Positions 50,372 through 59,024 of a stretch of DNA of 64,000 nucleotides are shown here, piece by piece. The DNA comes from Pirellulales bacterium (GTDB lineage: Bacteria > Planctomycetota > Planctomycetia > Pirellulales > Lacipirellulaceae). Both the position numbers and the translations under genes were made by a program. How positions within the stretch are numbered: position 1 is the first letter of the stretch; each line of letters begins with the position of its first letter. Location: positions 649,985-713,984 of the forward strand of contig JAHBXQ010000001.1 in assembly GCA_019636345.1 (NCBI GenBank), read 5' to 3'. A model generated the notes under the pieces. The model had not been told where the DNA came from. It ran no database searches and saw nothing but the letters and a program-made list of their open reading frames with translations.

Positions 50372-52714
50372 ATGTCTCGCCGATTCGTCGGGTTTTGTGC
50401 GGTCATCGCTTCAGTTCTGGCGTTTCCCTGCGACCCTCGCGCCGCGGCCCACGAGCAACCGACGTCTGAAGACGTCGAGACGTGGAAGAAAGCCGAGGGG
50501 ATCGACGGTTACGACGAGCGGGTCGAGCGCGTCAAGCGATTGCAGTTAGAAAAAATCGCCCCCGGTCTCGGCGAACGCGCCACGTATGAACTGCGCAAGG
50601 CGAGCTTGCAGGCGGCCGGACTGACGCCGCAGCAAATCTCCTGGGAACTTTTCGGCGGCCGGGCGATGGCGTTCCCCTACTCCGCCGCGCCGGAGCTCAA
50701 GTCGATCGGCTCGCCGAGCACGCTGACGCTGCTCGTCGATTTCAAGGACTATCGCGCAGCGAACGTGCTTCCCGGGCTGACCGCCGACCGGATCCGCCAG
50801 AATATCTACGGCCCCGGCTCCTCGCAGGCCGCGTCGGACGCACCGTTCGAGAGCGTGAACGCCTATTACAAACGGGCCTCGGAGGGCAAGGTCGACCTCC
50901 AGGGCTCCGTGCTGGGGTGGCATTCTTTCGCCAAGAACCGCGGCGAGTACCAGCCGGCCTCGGCGGGGGCCGTCTCCGAAAACCGCGCCCTGTTCAAACT
51001 GGCGACCGAAGCGCTGCAAGCCCTCGACGCCGCCCACGACTTTGCGCAGTACGACAACGACAACGACGGCGATATCGACCTGCTGACGATCATGTACGCC
51101 GGGCCGAATTCCGGCTGGGGATCGTTCTGGTGGGCCTACCGCTGGGAGTTCTTCGTCCCCGAAGCCTCGCAGGTCACGTTCGACGGCAAACGACTCAACC
51201 AATTCGTCTTTCAGTTCGTCGACACGCGCAACGGCGGCGCGGACTTCAACCCCCGAACCCTTGTGCACGAAATGGGGCACGCGTTCGGACTGCCCGACTA
51301 CTACGATTACGATCCCAATCCCCAAGTCGGGCCTCCAGGGGGAGTCGGCGGGCTCGATATCATGGACGCCAACCAAGGCAATCACAATGCGTTCAGCCGG
51401 TGGCTCTTGGATTGGATCCAGCCGCAGATCGTCGGCAGCGGTGCTCCGCAGGTGAATAACTTGACGGCCTCGGGGACTCCCGGCGCCCAAAACAAGGCGG
51501 TCGCGATCTTTCCCAACCTGGCAACCAGCGCCGCCCCCGGCGGCGAGATGTTCATTGTCGAAAACCGGGCTCGCGTCGGCAACGACGCCAAAATGCCCGG
51601 CAACGGCTTGCTCATCTGGCACGTCGACGCGACCCCGAACGCGGCGAACAACGGCTTCGCCTACGACAATTCGTACACCGATCGCAAGCTGATCCGACTC
51701 ATGCGGGCCGACAACCCGAACGATTTCAACCACGGCGAGCACGCCACGGCCGCCGACTATTTCGTCGCCGGGCGCGAATTCACGCCGACCTCGGTTCCGC
51801 CTTCCAATGACCACGCGGGGAATCCGACCCAGGTCGCGGTCAGCGACATCGTTCTCGGCAACCCGGCCGCGACGGCAAGGATTGGTTTCTTGCCGGGCGT
51901 CGCCCCGGCCGCCGCGGTGGCCGCGTCGAACGTCGCAGAGGGCGTCGTTCCGGCGGGATACGACGAATCCGGCCCCGGCGCACCGGGGGGAGTCGGTTTC
52001 GCAGGCCCTGCCGAGGGCGAGTACGTCGACGTCGGGGCGGTCGAGAAGTTCTCGGCCAAGATCAGCGAACTGACGGCGGACGAGTTGGCCGCCGCGTGGC
52101 AAGATTACCAGGCCCGACTCAAGCCCGGCGCCCTCTCGCGCCAGCAGCAGGTCGAGGCCCAATTGTTGTTGGCAAGGTGGGGTCGCGCCGACGGGCAGGC
52201 AGCGGTCGAGGCGGCGCTGAAGCTGTCTGATCTTGAACTGCTGCAGGAGGCGTATCCGCGCGTGCTCGAAGCTTGGGCGGCCAACCAGCCGGCCCTTGCG
52301 GCGGCGTGGTATCTCGACGCGAAGAGCGAGTCGATCCGCACCGAAGACAATCTCGCCGCCGGCGAGGCGTTCGCCCAAGCGATCTACAAATGGCAAGCGC
52401 TCAATCAGCCTCAGGAAGCGATCAAGTCGCTCGACAAGCTCGACCGCATGCCGGAGCTGTGGGGCGCCATCGAGGGAATCGAGCAGGCCCGCGAGTTGAC
52501 CGGCTTCGACAAGAAGCTGCTGCAGTCCATGGCCGGCGAATTGGAGAAGGAAGCCGCGATTCGCGAGATCGTCAAGTGCCGCAACACGCTCCTGAATCTG
52601 CAGGACCCGAGCGCGAATAGCCCTGCACAACAGGAGATTCGTGCGATCTTTTTCCAGAAGCTAGAGCAGTCCGGGGCGATTCACGATTTGCAGCCCGCGG
52701 AGACGGGGGATTGA
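50372..52714 (+). CDS. Secreted M6-type metalloprotease
   Basis: This 780-residue exported protein has a signal peptide (RRFVGFCAVIASVLAF) and an M6 (immune-inhibitor-A-like) zinc protease domain with HEMGH at residues 299-303, followed by AFGLPDYYDYD. The upstream DNDNDGDIDLLTIMYAG segment looks like a calcium site. After the protease domain comes a beta-rich part and then a helical C-terminal third (about residues 560-780) with TPR/HEAT-like character. It probably degrades extracellular protein. A GGGAGG Shine-Dalgarno lies before the ATG. No PEP-CTERM tail. Confidence 0.85.
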   Translation: MSRRFVGFCAVIASVLAFPCDPRAAAHEQPTSEDVETWKKAEGIDGYDERVERVKRLQLEKIAPGLGERATYELRKASLQAAGLTPQQISWELFGGRAMAFPYSAAPELKSIGSPSTLTLLVDFKDYRAANVLPGLTADRIRQNIYGPGSSQAASDAPFESVNAYYKRASEGKVDLQGSVLGWHSFAKNRGEYQPASAGAVSENRALFKLATEALQALDAAHDFAQYDNDNDGDIDLLTIMYAGPNSGWGSFWWAYRWEFFVPEASQVTFDGKRLNQFVFQFVDTRNGGADFNPRTLVHEMGHAFGLPDYYDYDPNPQVGPPGGVGGLDIMDANQGNHNAFSRWLLDWIQPQIVGSGAPQVNNLTASGTPGAQNKAVAIFPNLATSAAPGGEMFIVENRARVGNDAKMPGNGLLIWHVDATPNAANNGFAYDNSYTDRKLIRLMRADNPNDFNHGEHATAADYFVAGREFTPTSVPPSNDHAGNPTQVAVSDIVLGNPAATARIGFLPGVAPAAAVAASNVAEGVVPAGYDESGPGAPGGVGFAGPAEGEYVDVGAVEKFSAKISELTADELAAAWQDYQARLKPGALSRQQQVEAQLLLARWGRADGQAAVEAALKLSDLELLQEAYPRVLEAWAANQPALAAAWYLDAKSESIRTEDNLAAGEAFAQAIYKWQALNQPQEAIKSLDKLDRMPELWGAIEGIEQARELTGFDKKLLQSMAGELEKEAAIREIVKCRNTLLNLQDPSANSPAQQEIRAIFFQKLEQSGAIHDLQPAETGD

Positions 52715-52848
52715 CGGTTGCGCCCGCTGGGAGCAATTCGTGCAACGCAACGGCCGAGCGGGGCGCTCGTGCGGTGAGAACCCGTGACGCACCGTGATCG
52801 CGCCAACGCCCCGTCGTGCGCCGTTGCTTTTTCCAAACGACGCCGAGC

Positions 52849-53778
52849 TCAACGAGCGCCGGCAACGGCGCACGACGGGAGTCTGGCGAGATCGCAGCGG
52901 AGGATTGCCTGCCGGCGAAAGAGAACCGACGCGACGAAGACAACGCCCGCGAGCCGCGCCGAGGCTAGTTCCGGGACGACGGCAGCGCTTGCCGACGCAA
53001 CGGGGCCCGATCCGAACTCGCGCTGCCAGACGAGGAAGTCGGCGCCGGTCGTGGCGCCGTCTCCGTCCGCGTCGGCCCCGCCGAGCGAGCCGTAGTCGGC
53101 GGCCCACGCGGCCAAGTCTTCGCCGTCGACGCGGCCATCGTTGGTGAAGTCGGCCGCGAACGCGGGCCCGGCCGGCCCCGCCAGCTCGATGTTGTCGAGT
53201 CCCAAGACCGCCGAGACCGCCTCGCCCACCGGCGACGGCGTGCCGGGATCGTGACGCAGCATGACGCGCACCACGTTCTCCATGGCCGCGGCGTAGGTCG
53301 CCGTGCCCGCAACGTGCGCGAGGTCGCTCTCGGCAAGCGAGAACTCGTAGCTCCGCCACGTTCCGTCGGCGGGGACCAACTGCGGTTCAGCCGAGGTCCA
53401 GCGTTCGGCGACGCTGCCCGGGGCGAAGAGCACGGCGCGCATCCACAGGGGATCGGAGCCAGGCGCGTTCTGCATGTCGACGCGAATTCGCGAGGCGCCG
53501 ATCGCCGCGTAGGAGCCCTGCCACGCGGCCGAGTCGTTGTAAGTCGCCAGATTCGTCCCCGACGCGAGGACCCGCAAGTAGGCGTCGCCGTCGCCCGCCG
53601 GTCCGCCGCTGGACTGTCGCGTCGGCAGCCCGGAGCCGAACAAGCCTCCCGACCAGCCCGCGGTTCCGGGCGCCGTGAACGAATCGCTGTGCAAACTGGC
53701 CGCGCGCAGATCCCCCCCAGGCGAGAGCCCGCCGACCAGCAGGCCGCCGACGACGGCAACGAACCATGGTGCTTTCAT
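52849..53778 (-). CDS. Exported protein with dockerin-like repeats and PEP-CTERM-like tail
   Basis: This 309-residue protein has a signal peptide (KAPWFVAVVGGLLVGGLSPG), a beta-sandwich-like middle (SFTAPGTAGWSGGLF, YAAAMENVVRVML), two dockerin-like units (DFTNDGRVDGEDLAAWAADYG; DADGDGATTGADFLVWQREFG) and a C-terminal VVPELASARLAGVVFVA segment that resembles a degraded PEP-CTERM tail followed by basic residues. Its start overlaps the stop of the upstream sugar-dehydrogenase gene (ATGA), so both are in one operon. Role unknown; likely a surface partner. Confidence 0.75.
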   Translation of the reverse strand: MKAPWFVAVVGGLLVGGLSPGGDLRAASLHSDSFTAPGTAGWSGGLFGSGLPTRQSSGGPAGDGDAYLRVLASGTNLATYNDSAAWQGSYAAIGASRIRVDMQNAPGSDPLWMRAVLFAPGSVAERWTSAEPQLVPADGTWRSYEFSLAESDLAHVAGTATYAAAMENVVRVMLRHDPGTPSPVGEAVSAVLGLDNIELAGPAGPAFAADFTNDGRVDGEDLAAWAADYGSLGGADADGDGATTGADFLVWQREFGSGPVASASAAVVPELASARLAGVVFVASVLFRRQAILRCDLARLPSCAVAGAR

Positions 53779-55256
53779 CGGCGCGGGAATCTGCGGCGGA
53801 CCAGGGGTGCGGACAACGCGAGCGTCGTCGCGGCGAGAATGCTCGCCGTCGGTTCGGCGATGGCGACGATGCGATAGATTGAACCCGTGGGGAGATTCGT
53901 TACGGGATCGAGCCCGCTGGCCGACAACGTCGTGCGGGTGGCGACGTACGCCTCGCCGAGTTCGTCCAGGCCGAACGCGAGCACGTACTCGCCGATCGGG
54001 TTGCCTCCGACGACGTCAAGCACCGACAGGGCGAACGTCCCCGGGCTCGTCTCTTCCAGCCCCAACAGCGTGCCGTTGGCCGGCGCGAACGCGGTGCTGA
54101 AATCGCCGAACAGGTATTTGCCGTTCAGCGCCGGCGCGGCGCCGCGATGCACGACGCCCCCCGTCACGGAGATCCCGATTTGCGGCAGGCCGTTGACGAT
54201 GCCTGCGCGCGTGTACTGGGCGATCGGATCGACAAGCGGCACGACCGGCGTCGGCGCCACGGTCGGGTCGAAATCGAAGCTGCCTTCTTTGATCCGCCAG
54301 CCGTAGTTGCCCCCCGCTTGGACGATGTTCACCTCCTCGACGGCGCCCTGACCGACGTCGGCGACATAGAACCGATGGTCGCCCCCCGGGCCGTCGTCGA
54401 ACGCGGCGCGCCACGGATTGCGCAAACCGTAGGCGAAGATCTCCTCCCGGACCCCTCCGCCGACGCCGACGAAGGGATTGTCCGCGGGGATGCCGTATTG
54501 GCCCGTCGGGCCGTTCGTGCCGTCGACGTCGATTCGCAGCACTTTGCCCAGCAGCTTGGTGCGGTCCTGAGAGTTGCCAAGCGACCCCGAGACGATTGGA
54601 TTGCCGTTCATGCCGCCGGTGTGACCGGCGCGATTGTCGTTCGCCCCGCCGCCGTCGCCGGTCGTGACGTACAACATGCCGTCGGGGCCGAAGTTCAGCG
54701 AGCCGCCGTTGTGGTTGAACTGCGGCTGATCGAACGACATCAGGATCCGCTCCGAAGCGGGAAGAGCCGTATTGGCTCCAAGGCCGGCGACGGCGTACTC
54801 GGCGACGATGCTCTGATGGTCGATCGGGTTGACCGCGTCGTTGGGATCGCCTCCCGGCCTTGGAGCGCTGTAGTACACGTAGAACTTGTCGGCCCCCGGC
54901 TGACCGGCTTGACCGAACTGCGGGTGAAATGCGAGGCCCAACAGCCCTCGTTCGTCGAAGCCCGGGCGTTCGGCGACGAGCTTCGACCCCAGGTCCAACA
55001 GCGGAGCGGGCAGCAGCGCTCCGCCGGCGATGACGTGAATTGTGCCGCGCTGGTCAGCGACGAACAGCCGGTTCGAGCCGTCCCCCGCGTGGGCGATGGC
55101 GACTGGCGCCACGATCGCGCCTTGCGTGACCGGCTCGAGCTTGATCTGCGGAAAGGCGCCGCCGGCGGGGCGGTTCGTCGCGGCGACAAGAACGATCGCC
55201 GCCAGGGACGACCACCCCCCGCGCACCGCCAATCGCGAACGAAGTCCTCGGTGCAT
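53775..55256 (-). CDS. PQQ-dependent sugar-dehydrogenase-like protein with PEP-CTERM-like tail
   Basis: This 493-residue protein has a signal peptide and the GSDH beta-propeller pattern: RLFVADQRGTIHVI, ERGLLGLAFHPQFG, FNHNGGSLNFGPDGMLYVTTGDGGG, GKVLRIDVDG, FAYGLRNPWRAAFDD, GGNYGWRIKEG. These are the hallmarks of soluble glucose/sorbosone-dehydrogenase-like enzymes that bind PQQ and Ca2+. The end (AIAEPTASILAATTLALSAPLVRRRF) resembles a PEP-CTERM sorting tail. The frame is open 39 codons upstream, but the signal peptide supports ATG 55256. It is coupled to the gene downstream. Confidence 0.85.
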   Translation of the reverse strand: MHRGLRSRLAVRGGWSSLAAIVLVAATNRPAGGAFPQIKLEPVTQGAIVAPVAIAHAGDGSNRLFVADQRGTIHVIAGGALLPAPLLDLGSKLVAERPGFDERGLLGLAFHPQFGQAGQPGADKFYVYYSAPRPGGDPNDAVNPIDHQSIVAEYAVAGLGANTALPASERILMSFDQPQFNHNGGSLNFGPDGMLYVTTGDGGGANDNRAGHTGGMNGNPIVSGSLGNSQDRTKLLGKVLRIDVDGTNGPTGQYGIPADNPFVGVGGGVREEIFAYGLRNPWRAAFDDGPGGDHRFYVADVGQGAVEEVNIVQAGGNYGWRIKEGSFDFDPTVAPTPVVPLVDPIAQYTRAGIVNGLPQIGISVTGGVVHRGAAPALNGKYLFGDFSTAFAPANGTLLGLEETSPGTFALSVLDVVGGNPIGEYVLAFGLDELGEAYVATRTTLSASGLDPVTNLPTGSIYRIVAIAEPTASILAATTLALSAPLVRRRFPRR

Positions 55257-55475
55257 GATGCGTTTCCTCGCTGTTCGACGCGCATGACAATGCGGTCGTG
55301 GGACGCTCTGAAGATCAGTCGCCCTGCGGCGCCGAGTCGCCGCGAACGGGCGGCGTACGAGCGAACTCCACATTCACAATGTCGGCGTCGCCGGAGAGTC
55401 TTGCACCAAACCGAGAATCAGCGGCGATTGCCTGCGGCGGCGCGAGAACATCCGCCGGCGCGCGAATCGAAACGC

Positions 55476-56273
55476 TCAACCTGCCGCAGAAGCGAGTTGC
55501 AGGTATTCGGTCACGCGCGGCTCGACGAGCGGCGTGACCTCGTAGAACACGAGCCCGTCGCGCACCGCACGAAAGACGCGCAGCGAGCCGTCGTCGTCGG
55601 CCATCTGCGGCTGATCGCGGCCGACGAGGTCGACGAACACGATCACCTCCCGGCCGTCGACCTCGCACAGCATCGAGGTTGTCTGCCGCGACAGCCCGCC
55701 TGAGTAGCTCAGCCCCAGCATCCGCGTCCCCGCGGGCATGGCGGCCAACTGCAGGGGCAAGCCCAACTGCTTCTGAAACGCCGCAGCGAACCGCTCCGGG
55801 TCGTGGCACTCGTAGTACGGCTCGAATCCCGCGTCGATTTCCTGACGATACAGCGTCGTCAGCGGAGTCGGGGCGAAGTACGGTTCGTCGCTCGGCCGGC
55901 CTCCGGCGAACCAGTGCCACGCGAAACCGGCGATCAGCAGCACCGCAGCTGCGGCCCCGAGCCGAGCGATCGGCTCGCGCCCGATCTGCATTGCGTCGTC
56001 GGCGACGCGGCCGGCGATCGCGGGCCCCGCGCCCCCGCGCAGCGCGGCGAGCAATTCGCCCGGCGCTTCGCGGCGAGGAAAGAGCCGCCGCAGCGAGTCG
56101 TCGACGCGAGCCTGCAATCGGGCCGCATCTCTCGCCTCCGCAAGGAACTCGTGCGCCGCAGCGTCGCTCGGCGGGGCGTTGTCGGCCGTCCGACCCGCGC
56201 GCAGCTCCTCACGCACCAGGCGCTCGACCTGCCGTTCGAACTGTTCGTCGTATTCGGAAGGAATTTCGTTCAT
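55476..56273 (-). CDS. Putative anti-sigma factor
   Basis: This 265-residue protein follows the ECF sigma gene with a four-base overlap (ATGA), the usual place for an anti-sigma factor. It has a soluble N-terminus (about 100 residues, EYDEQFERQVERLVREELRAG), one hydrophobic helix (GAAAAVLLIAGFAWHWFAG) and an extracytoplasmic domain with a Cys-containing stretch (YYECHDPERFAAAFQ). No HxxxCxxC zinc motif is seen. It should hold the sigma factor at the membrane until a signal releases it. Confidence 0.72.
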   Translation of the reverse strand: MNEIPSEYDEQFERQVERLVREELRAGRTADNAPPSDAAAHEFLAEARDAARLQARVDDSLRRLFPRREAPGELLAALRGGAGPAIAGRVADDAMQIGREPIARLGAAAAVLLIAGFAWHWFAGGRPSDEPYFAPTPLTTLYRQEIDAGFEPYYECHDPERFAAAFQKQLGLPLQLAAMPAGTRMLGLSYSGGLSRQTTSMLCEVDGREVIVFVDLVGRDQPQMADDDGSLRVFRAVRDGLVFYEVTPLVEPRVTEYLQLASAAG

Positions 56274-56884
56274 GGATCTTCGGCGGGGGCGGACCCGGCG
56301 GGCATGCGGCTGGCCAGTCGCCGGCGGAGCGTCGTCTTGGCGCGATAGACATGGCTCATCGCCGTCCCTTCAGGAATACCCATCAGGGCGGCGATTTCGC
56401 TGTACGGGAGATCCTCCACGGTACGCAACAACAAGCAGCACCGCGCCTCGTCAGACAACTCGTCAAGCGCAGCGAGGACCTGATCGTCGAAGGCCTCGGC
56501 GTCGACGCGCCCCAGGCTCGACGCGCCCGCGGGGGCGACGGGCGCCGAGGCCTGCTGGGGCAGATCGCGAAACTCCCGGGGATCGGCGGCGAACGTCCGG
56601 CGGCGACGCACCTTGCGACGGGAATTGAGCGCGCAATTTCGCACGATCGAGGCCAACCAGCCTGCAAAGCTGGCGCCCGGGTGGAGTTGGGTCCGTTTTT
56701 CCACGGCGATCAGGGCCGCGTCCTGCACGACGTCCTCGGCGCCAGTGCGATCGCCCGTGATGCCCGTCGCGATCAGCGTCAGTTTGGAATACGCCTCTGC
56801 GAAGCGCGCAGCAAAATCGTCGGGTTCGTCGACCGGGGCCGACGCCGGCGGCGGGACAGGCGAACGCTGTGGCGGAAGACCCAT
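56270..56884 (-). CDS. ECF RNA polymerase sigma factor
   Basis: This 204-residue sigma factor has region 2 (EDVVQDAALIAVEK, GWLASIVRNCALNSRRKVR) and region 4 (LDELSDEARCCLLLRTVEDLPYSEIAALMGIPEGTAMSHVYRAKTTLRRRL). Group assignment was not attempted. It overlaps the anti-sigma gene by four bases. A Pro/Ala-rich N-terminus precedes region 2. A TATACT box sits eight bases before the ATG, so the mRNA could be leaderless. Confidence 0.9.
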   Translation of the reverse strand: MGLPPQRSPVPPPASAPVDEPDDFAARFAEAYSKLTLIATGITGDRTGAEDVVQDAALIAVEKRTQLHPGASFAGWLASIVRNCALNSRRKVRRRRTFAADPREFRDLPQQASAPVAPAGASSLGRVDAEAFDDQVLAALDELSDEARCCLLLRTVEDLPYSEIAALMGIPEGTAMSHVYRAKTTLRRRLASRMPAGSAPAEDP

Positions 56885-56892
56885 GGGCGGCT

Positions 56893-56898
56893 AGTATA
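56893..56898 (-). promoter_or_regulatory. -10 box directly before the ECF sigma gene
   Basis: TATACT (five of six matches, read leftward) ends eight bases before the ATG at 56884. A TCGACA lies 19 bases further upstream as a poor -35. If used, the start site would be at or near the ATG. Confidence 0.35.
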
Positions 56899-57052
56899 AC
56901 TATGTTGCCCAGGTCACTGTCGATTGCAAACATTCGGGCCGTGAGGCGACTTTCGTCCCCGAAGTGCGGTATCATCGGTTAGCGGCGGCAGGACGAACCG
57001 GCTTGCTGCGCCCTGTTCGCCGACCGACTCGGCCCTGTTTGGGAGTCGTCGC

Positions 57053-58003
57053 TTGTCGCACCGCCCCCGTCGGCCCCGACACGGTTTCACGCTGGTCGAG
57101 CTGCTCGTCGTGATTGCGATCATCGGCGTGTTGGTCGCCTTGCTGCTGCCCGCGGTGCAGGCGGCTCGCGAGGCGGCGCGGCGGGCGACGTGTCTCAGCC
57201 GCCAGAAGCAGGTCGCCCAGGCGGCGCTTGACTACGAGGGGGCGAACCGCGCGTATCCCGCCGGTCGCGTCGGCTGCGACGATTTGGGCGAATCGCTGTT
57301 GATCCCGGCGTGTCCCCCGGGACTCCCGGCCTCCAAGAAGACGGCCGCCAGCGGGCTGGTGTCGTTGCTGCCGTATTTGGAGCAACGAGCCTTGCACGAC
57401 CAACTCGCCGTCGACGACGGCGGGCTCTGGAACCGCAACGTCGACGACCTGTATTGGTACGCCGACGAGGGGAAGCGTCTGGGCGTCCAGCACGACCTGC
57501 CGATCTTCCGCTGCCCGAGCGACGAATCGCAATCGTTGAGTGACGTGTACGATCCGGTCGTCGCTGCGACGTGCAGCTTTGCGCTGTGCCAGGGTTCGCA
57601 CGGCCCAGGATCGTCGGCGTCGAACGTGCGGTACTTCAACGACGGCCTGTTCGTCTACGTCACCCGACGGCGGCAGCGGGAGGCGACCGACGGACTCTCG
57701 ACGACGCTGGCGCTTGGCGAGACAGTGCTCGCCGACGCATGGGAGTCGTCGAACACGTGGTCGTACGCCCTTGCCAACGCCGACTGCCTGCGAAACACGC
57801 GGAATCCTCTGAACACGCACCCGGGGGCGGGGACGGTCGTCTCGCGTCGCAACGGGGCGTTCGGCAGTCGCCATCCCGGCGGGGCGAACTTCGCCTTCGC
57901 CGACGGGCACGTCGCGTTCATCACCGACGGCGTCGATCTGGAAGCCTATCGGGCGATGTCGACGATCGCCGGCGGAGAACCGTTTTCCGGCCGGGAGCGG
58001 TAG
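57053..58003 (+). CDS. DUF1559 pilin-like protein
   Basis: This 316-residue protein has the pilin leader (RHGFTLVELLVVIAIIGVLVALLLPAVQAAREAARR) spread over residues 9-44 and the DUF1559 body with SLLPYLEQRALHDQL, FRCPSDESQ and FAFADGHVAFI. A TTG start at 57053 is preceded by GGGAG at a good distance. It is like the gene at 29768 but shorter. The tRNA-Glu gene follows on the other strand. Confidence 0.87.
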   Translation: MSHRPRRPRHGFTLVELLVVIAIIGVLVALLLPAVQAAREAARRATCLSRQKQVAQAALDYEGANRAYPAGRVGCDDLGESLLIPACPPGLPASKKTAASGLVSLLPYLEQRALHDQLAVDDGGLWNRNVDDLYWYADEGKRLGVQHDLPIFRCPSDESQSLSDVYDPVVAATCSFALCQGSHGPGSSASNVRYFNDGLFVYVTRRRQREATDGLSTTLALGETVLADAWESSNTWSYALANADCLRNTRNPLNTHPGAGTVVSRRNGAFGSRHPGGANFAFADGHVAFITDGVDLEAYRAMSTIAGGEPFSGRER

Positions 58004-58039
58004 GCGACTCCCGCTGAGGGGAGCCGACCACGGAAGAAG

Positions 58040-58112
58040 TACCCCCAGCGGGAGTCGAACCCGCGTTACCGCCGTGAGAGGGCGGCGTCCTAGGCCACTA
58101 GACGATGGGGGC
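58040..58112 (-). tRNA. tRNA-Glu, anticodon CUC
   Basis: Read leftward it folds as a cloverleaf: acceptor GCCCCCA with TGGGGGT (G-U at the end), the D-arm TCGTCTAGTGGCCTAGGA, the anticodon stem CCGCC / GGCGG with loop CTCTCAC (anticodon CTC, so CUC in the RNA) and a T-arm GCGGGTTCGACTCCCGC. The discriminator base is A. The CCA end is not encoded. Length is 73 bases. Confidence 0.93.
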
Positions 58113-58175
58113 GCTGGTGGAATCCCTCATTTTCTGCCTCGACGACAGGTTGTCAACCGGGGCGAAACCCGGGTC

Positions 58176-58298
58176 GTGATACCGTTTGCGGCCTTGGAAG
58201 GGTGGCTGGGGTCGCAGCGCAGCGGAGCCCCCAGAGAATCCCCTGGGGGCTCACTTCGTTCGACCCCAGCCACCCCTCAATTTGGCAAATGGGATCAC
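58176..58298. repeat. 123-bp palindromic element, copy B
   Basis: The same unit as at 26329-26451 but in opposite orientation, equal in length. The ends are GTGATACCGTTTGC and GCAAATGGGATCAC; inner arms are GGGTGGCTGGGGTCG and CGACCCCAGCCACCC. A direct repeat, CGAAACCC, lies at 58163-58170 and 58302-58309. It sits between the tRNA gene and a rightward membrane-protein gene. Confidence 0.7.
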
Positions 58299-58469
58299 TA
58301 CCGAAACCCTCGCGCCGGCTAGCGGGGAACTGCGAGGGTTCGATGGCTTGGGCGCTGCGCGCCGCTGTCGGCGATTTGTTCAAATCGCTAGACTGACCCC
58401 CGGATACGGACTCGCGCTCTTCCCTTCGCTCCCCTCCCCCCTCCCCCCTCCCCCCTCCGCCCTCGATTC

Positions 58470-59024
58470 ATGGCCGCCAAGGAAGTCTGGGTCAGCTCAA
58501 ACCGCCGCGTTCTGGGGTTCGCCATGGCGCCGCCGGCGGCGCTCGCCGCGACCGGCGTAGGCATCGTCGCCGCGGCCGACGGGCCGTTGACGCAAACGAT
58601 CGGCTGGGCGTTCGCGGGGATCGGAGCGATCATGCTGGCCGGGCTCGCGGCGCAGTACATTCGTCCTCGCGTCGCCTACCGCGACGGGCTTGTGCTGTTC
58701 TACTTGCGACCCGGGGCGCCGATTGAAGTGCCGGTCGCCGCCATCGAGGCGTTCTTCCTGGGACAGGGGCCGGCCCATCTGCCGGGGAACCGCGGCGAGC
58801 GACTCGAGTCGACGAACCTCGTGGCGCGCATCTCGCAGAAGTTCCCCGAGTGGGAACACGTGCTCGTGAAGCCCGCGCTGGGGCGGTGGTGCGAGCACTA
58901 CGTCACCATCAGCGGACCCTGGTGCGAGCAGCTTGACGGCGAACTGATTCGCCGACTCAACCGCCGGCTGCGCGAAATCCACGACGCGGCCCGACAGGCC
59001 GCCCCCGCAGGAGCGGCGTCGTGA
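58470..59024 (+). CDS. Membrane protein coupled to mfnB
   Basis: This 184-residue protein has two hydrophobic helices (FAMAPPAALAATGVGIVAA and GWAFAGIGAIMLAGLAAQYI) followed by a soluble domain with a beta-rich, PH-like pattern (VAYRDGLVLFYLRPGAPIEVPVAAIEAFF). Function unknown. Its stop overlaps the GTG start of mfnB (GTGA), which suggests coordinated synthesis. The relation to C1 metabolism is not established. Confidence 0.6.
   Translation: MAAKEVWVSSNRRVLGFAMAPPAALAATGVGIVAAADGPLTQTIGWAFAGIGAIMLAGLAAQYIRPRVAYRDGLVLFYLRPGAPIEVPVAAIEAFFLGQGPAHLPGNRGERLESTNLVARISQKFPEWEHVLVKPALGRWCEHYVTISGPWCEQLDGELIRRLNRRLREIHDAARQAAPAGAAS

Noticed and set aside
50546-52630. A 694-codon minus-strand frame
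   Set aside because: It is antisense to the M6 protease gene, whose HEMGH motif and signal peptide are convincing.
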